Part shown: positions 7,360 through 13,026 of the stretch, piece by piece | Layout of the letters: the number at the start of each line of letters is the position of its first letter | How positions within the stretch are numbered: position 1 is the first letter of the stretch | Assembly (NCBI GenBank): GCA_030608745.1 | Contig: JAUWDQ010000018.1 | Span: 1-17,571 of the forward strand | Direction of reading: 5' to 3' | Source: Pseudomonadota bacterium | GTDB lineage: Bacteria; Desulfobacterota; BSN033; WVXP01; G020346125 | Length of the DNA: 17,571 bases | Notes under the pieces: generated by a model | Databases searched by the model: none | Told to the model about the DNA's origin: nothing | Seen by the model: the letters and a program-made list of their open reading frames with translations, nothing else | Program-made: the position numbers and the translations under genes

Positions 7360-8013
7360 TCAGGGGAACCATCGCGTGATATTGGGGAAATTCTCCCTGG
7401 ATGATTTAAACCGATTGACCGGGTTTTCCCAATCCGGATACCCAAGGGCTACTCCAAGGATTACCTCCTTCGCCTCCGGAATATTGAGCTGATCCTTGAT
7501 CTCATCCTCGAAGGCTGTGATGATTCCGATGGGACAGGTTCCAAGGCCAAGGGCGTGGGCTGTGAGAACCAAGTGTCCCAGGGTAGCGCCGATACATACC
7601 AAACGAGTTTTAGGGAAGGCTCGATCCATGCTGATAATGATCGCCGTCGGGGCTCCGTAGAAGTTGAAGCTTCCCTCGTTTATGTAATCCTCAAAGGAAA
7701 TCCCCAGTTGGTCAACGTAGGGCTTCATCTCCTGGAAGAGTTCTTTCCGCCTCCGGTCTATCTCCGGAGGGAGAGGCCTCGTAGTTCTCGGACTACAGGA
7801 GACCCTTTTTTCGCCGTAGGCCTTCAGAAGACGGTGGCAAAGCCTCTGCTTTTCCTTTCCACCAACTACCGCAAACTCCCACGGCTGAAGGTTAATGGCG
7901 GAAGGGGCTTTTGTGGCCAGTAGTAAAATTTTTTCTATCATTTCCCTGGGAACTGGATCCGGTTTGAAGGCCCGTATACTCTTCCTTCCCTCGATAGTCT
8001 CGATCAGTTCCAT
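7360..8013 (-). CDS. Nitroreductase-family FMN oxidoreductase
   Basis: A 217-residue protein of the nitroreductase superfamily, which are FMN-dependent NAD(P)H oxidoreductases acting as homodimers. The N-terminal signature R10-K-S-I-R14-A-F binds the FMN phosphate. APSAINLQPWEF (about 36-47) is the second flavin-contact block. The third is ALGLGTCPIGII, and the protein ends with VILGVALGYPDWENPVNRF. An inserted charged region (about 70-110) is present, as in several anaerobic members. The physiological substrate is unknown. An AAAGGGGGG run about 8 bases before ATG 8013 serves as ribosome-binding site. It is convergent with the unknown gene at 6945. Confidence 0.88.
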   Translation of the reverse strand: MELIETIEGRKSIRAFKPDPVPREMIEKILLLATKAPSAINLQPWEFAVVGGKEKQRLCHRLLKAYGEKRVSCSPRTTRPLPPEIDRRRKELFQEMKPYVDQLGISFEDYINEGSFNFYGAPTAIIISMDRAFPKTRLVCIGATLGHLVLTAHALGLGTCPIGIITAFEDEIKDQLNIPEAKEVILGVALGYPDWENPVNRFKSSRENFPNITRWFP

Positions 8014-8315
8014 ATTCCAACCCCCCTTTCAAATCCCCAAATCAAATGTATACCCTTCCATTCCCCTTAGCAACCCTTCTTACTTCTCCAGCCGATTACG
8101 CCCAGAGACAAGGGAGGACTCTTATACCCATTCATGGCCGTGTGGACCACAAAATTTATATTTTCAGAGATCTCAAATAACTTCCTTGACAAAAAAGGGG
8201 TCGTCTATTTTTATAATATTGTCAAGGCATCTTTCCTTCCAAAGGTGCTCAGTGCTTCGATCCGCAAATCCTGAAAAACGTTCCTCTCGGAACCGATGAA
8301 TAAAAGGGGTAAGAC
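8014..8315. other. 302-bp divergent intergenic region
   Basis: This lies between the nitroreductase gene (-) and the unknown gene at 8316 (+). The left 160 bp show only AT-rich unstructured sequence and the nitroreductase ribosome-binding site. The right half holds a promoter-like element framed by a perfect 9-bp inverted repeat (8184-8227), listed separately. No ORF or RNA gene was recognised. Confidence 0.6.
8184..8227 (+). promoter_or_regulatory. Promoter-like element framed by a 9-bp inverted repeat
   Basis: CCTTGACAA (8184-8192) and TTGTCAAGG (8219-8227) are perfect reverse complements separated by 26 bases. The left arm contains a consensus -35 box, TTGACA (8186-8191). A perfect TATAAT (8212-8217) lies just inside the right arm, but the 20-base spacing is longer than ideal. 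TTTATA at 8210-8215 gives 18. The layout suggests an operator that overlaps the promoter of the gene at 8316, which would have a leader of about 90 bases. Confidence 0.45.
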
Positions 8316-8660
8316 ATGATACGGTTTAGGGTGTGGTTTAGGTGTGCTGCTATGCACGATCCGGTGAGTCCAATTGTGGTGAACCCCGCCATCATTGGGT
8401 GGGATGCCAAGGAGAGGGAGGTTGACCTTCAGATCGAGAGGGTATTCACAGGTGAAGAATTGGTGAAGAGGATGAAGGGATGGGTTACGGTGGATCCTTC
8501 CCACTTGATCGAAGTGATTGGCGCGTATGGGAGGCTCAAGGTATTGGACGATCGGTATTTGGTGGTCGAGCTGGAACATGAGAAGGCTTATAAGGAGCTT
8601 CAGAGAGAGCTCCGCGAGAGGTTCGGCAATGAGGTTGATCTAGAGCCCTACACCTCATAG
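8316..8660 (+). CDS. Hypothetical protein
   Basis: A 114-residue soluble protein that I cannot assign. It has no signal peptide or membrane helix. The N-terminal part looks like beta strands (IRFRVWFRC, REVDLQIERVF). The middle and end are mixed, with a Lys/Glu/Arg-rich helix (EHEKAYKELQRELRERF) near the C-terminus. The strand-helix alternation suggests a small alpha/beta domain. GGGGTAAGAC immediately precedes ATG 8316, and a promoter-like element lies about 90 bases upstream. A clear hairpin terminator follows at 8669-8691, so this is probably a single-gene transcript. Confidence 0.6.
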   Translation: MIRFRVWFRCAAMHDPVSPIVVNPAIIGWDAKEREVDLQIERVFTGEELVKRMKGWVTVDPSHLIEVIGAYGRLKVLDDRYLVVELEHEKAYKELQRELRERFGNEVDLEPYTS

Positions 8661-8668
8661 CCGCTGGC

Positions 8669-8691
8669 GATGCCCGAGGGCATCTTGTTTT
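8669..8691 (+). terminator. Rho-independent terminator
   Basis: GATGCC (8669-8674) pairs with GGCATC (8679-8684) around a CGAG loop and is followed by TTGTTTT (8685-8691). It lies 9 bp after the stop of the gene at 8316 and ends that transcription unit. Confidence 0.7.
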
Positions 8692-8759
8692 CCGTTCCTC
8701 GGTGATGTAATAACCTTTTCGGCCAACCCGGAGCCGTCGTGTCATAATTGGAGGGGAAC

Positions 8760-9152
8760 ATGGGGAATATCGTCAAATTGGAAGAAAGCATTAAGGAAGA
8801 AAAAAAGAGACGCCAGGTGGAAAGGATCAAGAAGTTAAATGCCATTAAAAAAATCTTTGAATGCACCAAATGTGCCCTGAAGTGCACCCGTTGTGGAACA
8901 CAGGTTGATGTTTCCCAGGCATCGTCCTATTCAAGCCAAGTACCGTACCGATTTTGCACCAGTTGTGAGGAGGAGTTCAGGGATTTTCTGGATGGAAAGA
9001 GGGGCAAGGAACGAAGGGAACGATATTGGCAAACCCGCGAATGGATGGCTACCTGGGAGGCGTGGATCGAATATCAGAAGGTTATGAGAAAATACGAAAA
9101 TTCCAACGAGTTCAAGAAATTATTGAGTGAGCTGAGGCGGGGTTTGGAGTAA
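8760..9152 (+). CDS. Six-cysteine putative zinc-binding protein
   Basis: A 130-residue soluble, highly charged protein. A basic/acidic helix (about residues 6-33) leads to three CxxC pairs: C35/C38, C42/C45 and C66/C69. The last two pairs, separated by 20 residues, look like one treble-clef or zinc-ribbon site, and the first pair could extend it. The C-terminal half is again Lys/Arg/Glu-rich helix with several Trp and Tyr (R-Y-W...E-W-M-A-T-W-E-A-W). I do not recognise the family. A role in binding nucleic acid or as an adaptor would fit the charge, but that is inference. ATG 8760 was chosen over TTG 8748 because GGAGGGG lies directly before it. It is convergent with the cytochrome gene, 72 bp apart. 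Confidence 0.6.
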   Translation: MGNIVKLEESIKEEKKRRQVERIKKLNAIKKIFECTKCALKCTRCGTQVDVSQASSYSSQVPYRFCTSCEEEFRDFLDGKRGKERRERYWQTREWMATWEAWIEYQKVMRKYENSNEFKKLLSELRRGLE

Positions 9153-9224
9153 GAGACAGATCAGAAATGTGTCCTTTTCCTTGAATTTTCAACCCGTTGA
9201 TGACCTCAATAGGAAGGATTCCTT

Positions 9225-9677
9225 CTATCCTCCTTTGATATGACATCCCCTGCAGGTGGTAGGTCCCGTTTTCTTCCCCTCGGCCTTGAGCTTTCGATGG
9301 CACCCCTTATAACAGTTCTTATGGAACGTATCCTTCAGATCGTCATGGCAGGACGAGCATTTGTTGTACCCACCTTCCATGTCCACGTGATGGCACGCGT
9401 CGCAATCGAAGCCGTAATCCTCGCTGTGTTCGGTGTGGGTAAAGGTTACCTTCCCCCACGCACTTTTCTCCGCATAGAAGACCGTATCAGGGGGTTCCGT
9501 CTCCGGTTCTGCCACCTCTTTCTTGGCAACCTTCTGCTCCTCCTTTGTCACAACTGGGCTCGCCCCAAACTTACGGGTTATTTCCCTCTTCGGTGGGGCC
9601 CCCGGCAGCCCGAAGATAGATGTCCAAGCAATCCCTACGGCAAACATACAACAGAGAATAACGAAAAGCCTCGCCAT
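9225..9677 (-). CDS. Small exported tetraheme cytochrome c (class III type)
   Basis: A 150-residue cytochrome with an N-terminal hydrophobic signal or anchor (about 3-24), a charged Pro/Glu-rich linker (about 28-65) and a C-terminal heme domain. Four covalent heme sites are visible: CDACH (92-96), CSSCH (107-111), CYKGCH (122-127, a CX3CH variant) and CRGCH (142-146). Distal ligand candidates are H81 and H84 (H-x-x-H before heme 1), H97 and H119, enough for four bis-His hemes. This matches the cytochrome c3/c7 fold used for periplasmic electron transfer in sulfate- and metal-reducing bacteria. The long linker with a retained hydrophobic helix suggests membrane tethering. GGGGTGATGTTC precedes ATG 9677. 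No partner redox gene is adjacent, so the electron route is unknown. Confidence 0.88.
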   Translation of the reverse strand: MARLFVILCCMFAVGIAWTSIFGLPGAPPKREITRKFGASPVVTKEEQKVAKKEVAEPETEPPDTVFYAEKSAWGKVTFTHTEHSEDYGFDCDACHHVDMEGGYNKCSSCHDDLKDTFHKNCYKGCHRKLKAEGKKTGPTTCRGCHIKGG

Positions 9678-9861
9678 TGAACATCACCCCTTTTATCACA
9701 TTCGTACGAAATTACAGAATAGTCAACATCATGGTTATTCCCGCCTTGAAGCAAGATTTTTAATATACCAGAACAGAGCTATCAAGTAAATACCCAGGGA
9801 ACTGGAATTTCCCGAGTTCCTGGCGGACTTCCTTGTCCCTGAGTGTAGATTTGCTGGAGAA

Positions 9862-9986
9862 ATGGAATGATGGAATGTTGGAATAGTGGGTATCAAAACA
9901 AGAAAGAACAGGGTGATGGAAGGATGGAATAATGGAATAATGGGAAAAAAAACTTTTGTTTTCGTTGCTCTCAACCCATTATTCCA
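9862..9986. repeat. 8-bp-unit repeat arrays with a 12-bp inverted repeat
   Basis: Block 1 (9862-9890) reads ATGGAATG, ATGGAATG, TTGGAATA, GTGGG. Block 2 (9916-9944) reads ATGGAAGG, ATGGAATA, ATGGAATA, ATGGG. A perfect inverted copy of TGGAATAATGGG (9933-9944) occurs as CCCATTATTCCA (9975-9986), with a 30-base loop. Both blocks have the same 8-bp period and end in TGGG, so they look like two copies of one element end. The period equals that of the arrays around the four-helix-bundle gene at 16239. Confidence 0.6.
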
Positions 9987-9997
9987 ATGTTTCAGTT

Positions 9998-10010
9998 GGG
10001 GCAAAGCCCC
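9998..10010. other. GC-rich hairpin
   Basis: GGGGC and GCCCC close a three-base AAA loop, flanked by TCAG/CTGA-like bases that could extend the stem. No T-run follows, so it is not a typical terminator. It may be part of the repeat element to its left. Confidence 0.4.
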
Positions 10011-10163
10011 TGAGTTCCTTTATAATCAATAGGTTACAAAAAAAACCTCCTACGAAAGTCAGGAAACTCCGGGAGAGGAAAGGGAAATGGAGCCGGAATT
10101 GTATCACCCTTTCCCTTTAGCATCTATTACCAGTGAATTTGGACGGAGAAGACGGTTTTGTTT

Positions 10164-10946
10164 CTATCTGCCGAACCTCCTTTCCCTCTGTTGATAGTTT
10201 CTTATAGCCCTCAAAAAATCGATTTTTCGAAACGCGGGCCAATTGACATCGCAGAAGTAAAATTCGCTATAGGCGCTCTGCCATAATAAGAACCCGCTCA
10301 TCCTGATTTCACCGCTTGTCCTTATGATGAGATCGGGGTCGGGGAGATCTAAGGTATATAAATGCCTGCTTATTTCCTCAGGGGTTACCTGGCGTATGAT
10401 ATCCTCCAAGGATCCACCATTGCTGAATTTTTCCCTTATTAGGTCTTTGAGGGCGTCAGCTATCTCCTCTCGCCCACCATAGCCCACCGCGATATTGAGG
10501 GAAAAGTTATCATAATTCCCTGTAGCTTCTTCGGCTTCCCTAATCACCCTTCGGGTTGTTTCAGGGAGAAGCTCCATTTTACCGATGGCCTTGATCTTCA
10601 TTGCCCTCTTATGGGTAAGGGGATCTTGAGACAGTTGTTGAATCTTACCCTCGATAACCTGCAGTAGTTCCTTCACCTCTTTCTGCGATCTGGACAGATT
10701 TTCCGTGGAAAATACCCAAACGGTGATATTGCGAATTTTCAACTCTTCGCACCAAGATAGGACCTCATCGAGTTTGTCAGCACCCTTTCTGTGGCCTTCG
10801 GTGATGGTCTTTAATCCCCTTTCAATGGCAAATCTTCGATTCCCATCTAAAATGAGCCCGACGTGACGTGGGGGTTTTTCCCCCTTCACCTCCGAGAGGA
10901 GCTTGTTTTCGTAAAAGCGGTAGATTAAATCTTTGATAAGCTGCAT
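10164..10946 (-). CDS. uppS: cis-Prenyltransferase (isoprenyl diphosphate synthase), archaeal-type
   Basis: A 260-residue cis-prenyltransferase, which adds isopentenyl diphosphate to an allylic primer to make polyprenyl diphosphate carrier lipid at the membrane. The catalytic motif is LDGNRRFA with D34. GHRKGADKL (51-59) binds the substrate. VFSTENLSR, NIAVGYGGREEI, DPDLIIRTSGE and SGFLLWQSAYSEFYF follow in the usual order, and the protein ends in RRFG. Most bacterial UppS enzymes read MDGNGRWA. The GNRR form, together with the N-terminal YRFYENKLLSEVK...PPRHV segment, is typical of archaeal-type enzymes, and product length may differ from C55. The protein starts at ATG 10946, after GAGGG. 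It stands alone: none of the usual neighbours (frr, cdsA, dxr) is in the window. Confidence 0.9.
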   Translation of the reverse strand: MQLIKDLIYRFYENKLLSEVKGEKPPRHVGLILDGNRRFAIERGLKTITEGHRKGADKLDEVLSWCEELKIRNITVWVFSTENLSRSQKEVKELLQVIEGKIQQLSQDPLTHKRAMKIKAIGKMELLPETTRRVIREAEEATGNYDNFSLNIAVGYGGREEIADALKDLIREKFSNGGSLEDIIRQVTPEEISRHLYTLDLPDPDLIIRTSGEIRMSGFLLWQSAYSEFYFCDVNWPAFRKIDFLRAIRNYQQRERRFGR

Positions 10947-11439
10947 TTTCCCTCATACCTATTTTAGCATCTTTCCCCGAAGTGTAAATCTATTTTTTTC
11001 CGGAGCCGTCAACGGTGAATCCCCCTTTTTTCCCGGTTCAATATTTCGCGGCTTGTTGCAAAATCCCTTTCACTGCCTGAAGAGGCTTTTTGAACATTCT
11101 AAGGCCCACTCATGGCAACTGAGCGTTCAGGCGCCACTTCGTATCTAAATTCGTCCTTCTGGCTCAAACAGCGGAAATTCCCCTTCTTTTCCGAATGCCA
11201 AGAATGACTACCAAGAATTCACTGTTCGCTCCAGATGACGATGGAACGACCCGTTCCGGAGTGTCGGTTTTCCAGGGGATTTTCCTCATGGATAACGGGG
11301 TTCGTCTATAAATTTCAGGAAGCTCCAGGATTTTCATTGTTGCAAATCCTCAATGGTTTCTATTATAATATTTGTTTAATTGGGAAAATCCCTGTGATGA
11401 AGTAGGAAACAAGAAACCGAAAGGAGATGGATTTCAAAG
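10947..11439. other. 493-bp divergent intergenic region
   Basis: This lies between uppS (-) and the first small membrane protein (+). I find no convincing coding region. The sequence has moderate GC and several short stems, such as GGAACG/CGTTCC around ACC at 11243-11257. The right end carries a TATAAT promoter (11340-11369) for the + strand cluster. The length and base composition leave room for an untranslated RNA, but no known RNA family was recognised. Confidence 0.5.
11340..11369 (+). promoter_or_regulatory. Sigma-70-type promoter for the small-membrane-protein cluster
   Basis: TTGCAA (11340-11345) is followed after 18 bases by a perfect TATAAT (11364-11369), itself inside the 10-bp palindrome TATTATAATA. 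The leader to ATG 11440 would be about 65 bases and contains the AAGGAGATGG ribosome-binding site. Confidence 0.5.
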
Positions 11440-11679
11440 ATGGAATGGTTGACGACGATTGTAGAGTATTACGATCAAAATAAGATTGCCTTTGCTATCG
11501 CCGCCGTCACTATCTGCGTGTTGCTCCTGGCTCGATTCAAATCCCTGCTTTTCAGATTGTTTCTCCTCGCATTGGTCCTTTTCGGGATGTACTTTTGGGT
11601 CACTACCCTCAGCGCAGAGGTCTCGGAGTTCAAAGATCTCATTATCGAACGGTATTTCCCGAGGGAACGCCTGAAATAG
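11440..11679 (+). CDS. Small membrane protein, hypothetical
   Basis: A 79-residue protein with a hydrophobic core at about residues 15-55, consistent with two closely spaced membrane helices (AFAIAAVTICVLLLA and LFLLALVLFGMYFWV) split by RFKSLLFR. A short acidic N-terminus and a mixed-charge C-terminal tail flank them. The Arg/Lys-containing turn suggests both ends lie on the same side of the membrane. No family was recognised. AAGGAG lies about 13 bases before ATG 11440, and a TATAAT promoter is upstream. It is first in a run of five + strand genes and is followed after 22 bp by another small membrane protein. Confidence 0.6.
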   Translation: MEWLTTIVEYYDQNKIAFAIAAVTICVLLLARFKSLLFRLFLLALVLFGMYFWVTTLSAEVSEFKDLIIERYFPRERLK

Positions 11680-11701
11680 GACAGGTAACGGCTGGAGAGA
11701 T

Positions 11702-11944
11702 ATGAGGCATATTTTTTGGTGGATTTTCCACATTCTTGTCCTCTTAATCTGTACGGGTTTTCTCATCTTGGGGATCAATATGCTCCGAGGGGCCTACGGG
11801 ATGCAATATCCCGTCCATTTCTTTATTGCCTTTTTCGGTTCATCCATGATGATACTAATCAGCGGGAGTTTAATCGTGGGTTTCATTATCAGGATAATCC
11901 ACCGCTGGCGAGATGTATTCAATAACCATGTGAGCCAGGGATGA
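11702..11944 (+). CDS. Small membrane protein, hypothetical
   Basis: An 80-residue protein with two strong membrane helices (about residues 3-28 and 40-65) separated by a short GAYGMQYP loop. A basic tail (RIIHRWRDVFNNH) by the positive-inside rule would lie in the cytoplasm. No family was recognised. CTGGAGAGAT gives a good ribosome-binding site directly before ATG 11702. It is 22 bp after the previous small membrane gene and probably in the same transcript. Two such proteins next to a membrane-anchored coiled-coil gene and an LpxC fusion suggest an envelope-related group, though that is inferred from position only. Confidence 0.6.
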   Translation: MRHIFWWIFHILVLLICTGFLILGINMLRGAYGMQYPVHFFIAFFGSSMMILISGSLIVGFIIRIIHRWRDVFNNHVSQG

Positions 11945-12024
11945 CTCCACAGGGATTGGTCCATATCAGTGGGCTGGGCTAGATAGATTCACGGAGGGAA
12001 ACCCCCAGGGCATGATAGAATAGT

Positions 12025-12213
12025 ATGATTGAATATAAGGTAGTGGAAACCAGCGTCGTAACCGACGATCAGCTGGAGGGAATCATTAACGAATGGGTGG
12101 AGAGGGGATGGTCATTTGAGGGTATTCACTTCGTCATTCGAGAGGCATCAAGGCGTCCGTCAATGGCTTTTTTAATGTTTACGAGGGAGAAAGAGGGTAA
12201 GCCGCAAGGCTGA
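12025..12213 (+). CDS. DUF4177 domain protein
   Basis: A 62-residue protein that is one DUF4177 domain, a small alpha/beta fold of unknown function. It begins with the typical strand IEYKVVE, has a helix (DDQLEGIINEWVERGW) with the characteristic N-x-W...G-W, then FEGIHFVIREASRRPSMAFLMF. The PSMAFL-x-F ending is distinctive of this subgroup. The ribosome-binding site is poor: AGAATAG lies just before ATG 12025, and a better purine-rich stretch (GGAGGG) is about 30 bases further upstream. It lies 80 bp after the second small membrane protein and 33 bp before the coiled-coil gene. The function is unknown. Confidence 0.75.
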   Translation: MIEYKVVETSVVTDDQLEGIINEWVERGWSFEGIHFVIREASRRPSMAFLMFTREKEGKPQG

Positions 12214-12221
12214 TATCGATT

Positions 12222-12240
12222 CTCTTTACGCAAAGAGGGA
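12222..12240 (+). promoter_or_regulatory. Hairpin overlapping a ribosome-binding site
   Basis: CTCTTT (12222-12227) pairs perfectly with AAAGAG (12232-12237) around ACGC. The right arm runs into the ribosome-binding site AGAGGGAG of the coiled-coil gene at 12247. In RNA this could partly hide the site and lower or tune translation. The stem is AT-rich and modest. Confidence 0.35.
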
Positions 12241-12246
12241 GCTGAT

Positions 12247-12945
12247 ATGAAAAGCGCACACTGGATTATATTTCTTTTGATTTTACTTGTGGTGAGCTTT
12301 TTTTGGATCTATTCTCTTTATAAGCGCCCGATCAAGAGCCTGAAGGAGGAGACCATCCAGTTGAAGGCGGACATTGAGTCGCTCAAAAAGGCGGGGAAGA
12401 TAACGGCTGAGAAGATCGGGGAGGAGAAGAAAGCGCTCCAGGGGAAGATTAGTGCTATGATGGCACAGATCAAGAAAAAAGAAGCCAGCCTCAAGAAGCT
12501 CAAAAAGGGGACCCAGTTATATCAGGGGAAATTGACCGCCCTCAAAAAAAAGGTTGAGCTGAAAGAGGGAAAAGTGAAAGAACTAACTACCCGCGAAGAG
12601 ATAAAATCCCAGGTTTTGTCTAACGTAAAAAAACAGGTGGAAGAACTCCACAAGGCAATTCAAGATTTGAGGGAGAAGGGTGAGGCTAAAGGTCAGAAGA
12701 TAGCTGAGTTGACCCAAACTGTGGAGAAGAACCGGCAGGAAAAGAAGTTGATACAAATGCGTATAGAGAACAGGGACCAGGTGATTCAGGATCTAAAAAA
12801 AGAGCTGATTCATTTCCAGAAAGATCTGGCGAAGGCCGAGGCCCAGAATCAGGAGAAAGATCTCATTATCCAAGATTTGAAGCGGCAATTAGTGTTGGCC
12901 CAAAAACCCGGAATTCCCCCGCCTTCCGGGGGAAGGCCGAAATAG
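12247..12945 (+). CDS. Membrane-anchored coiled-coil protein
   Basis: A 232-residue protein with one N-terminal membrane helix (about residues 5-24), then a Lys/Glu-dominated region (about 30-220) with a regular heptad-like Leu/Ile pattern, predicted as a long parallel coiled coil. It ends in a Pro/Gly-rich tail (PGIPPPSGGRPK). There is no enzymatic motif. Low-complexity coiled coils give misleading similarity to many families (tropomyosin-like, SMC-like), so none is named. It may act as a scaffold or spacer, on whichever side of the inner membrane the basic YKRPIK segment after the helix allows. GAGGGAG precedes ATG 12247. It is followed by the promoter of the LpxC fusion gene. Confidence 0.7.
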   Translation: MKSAHWIIFLLILLVVSFFWIYSLYKRPIKSLKEETIQLKADIESLKKAGKITAEKIGEEKKALQGKISAMMAQIKKKEASLKKLKKGTQLYQGKLTALKKKVELKEGKVKELTTREEIKSQVLSNVKKQVEELHKAIQDLREKGEAKGQKIAELTQTVEKNRQEKKLIQMRIENRDQVIQDLKKELIHFQKDLAKAEAQNQEKDLIIQDLKRQLVLAQKPGIPPPSGGRPK

Positions 12946-12960
12946 TGGAGATCTCCTTCC

Positions 12961-12990
12961 TTGACTTGAATTCCAGATATAGCCTATATT
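12961..12990 (+). promoter_or_regulatory. Sigma-70-type promoter for the receiver-LpxC fusion
   Basis: TTGACT (12961-12966) and TATATT (12985-12990) are 18 bases apart in the 81-bp gap before the fusion gene. Transcription would begin near 12997, about 30 bases before ATG 13027, with the TTGAGG ribosome-binding site at 13015-13020. The fusion can therefore be expressed apart from the upstream cluster. Confidence 0.55.
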
Positions 12991-13026
12991 GAAAGATGTG
13001 AAAACCCGGTCAGTTTGAGGTATTCG

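Larger units (their letters stand above)
9678..10163. other. 486-bp gap with repeats and hairpins, no gene
   Basis: No credible ORF lies between the cytochrome and uppS. The gap holds two short arrays of 8-bp ATGGAATR-type units (9862-9944) and an inverted copy (9975-9986). It also has a GC-rich hairpin (9998-10010), a bulged hairpin (9794-9823, CCAGGGAACT against AGTTCCTGG) and an AAAGGGAAA/TTTCCCTTT dyad (arms near 10080 and 10110) just after uppS that might end its transcript. Confidence 0.6.

Noticed and set aside
9240..9680. 146-residue open frame on the plus strand
   Set aside because: It is the shadow of the tetraheme cytochrome, whose heme motifs leave no doubt about the coding strand.
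9862..9986. 8-bp repeats as a CRISPR array
   Set aside because: Units are adjacent and only 8 bp long with no spacers; they are tandem repeats. No CRISPR array was found anywhere in the window despite cas6.
10961..10988. TTTACA-N16-TAAAAT promoter for uppS on the minus strand
   Set aside because: The boxes are good, but transcription would start about 8 bases before the ATG and cut off the ribosome-binding site.
10933..11148. 71-residue open frame over the uppS upstream region
   Set aside because: It starts inside uppS on the other strand, and has no ribosome-binding site and Phe/Ser-rich random composition.
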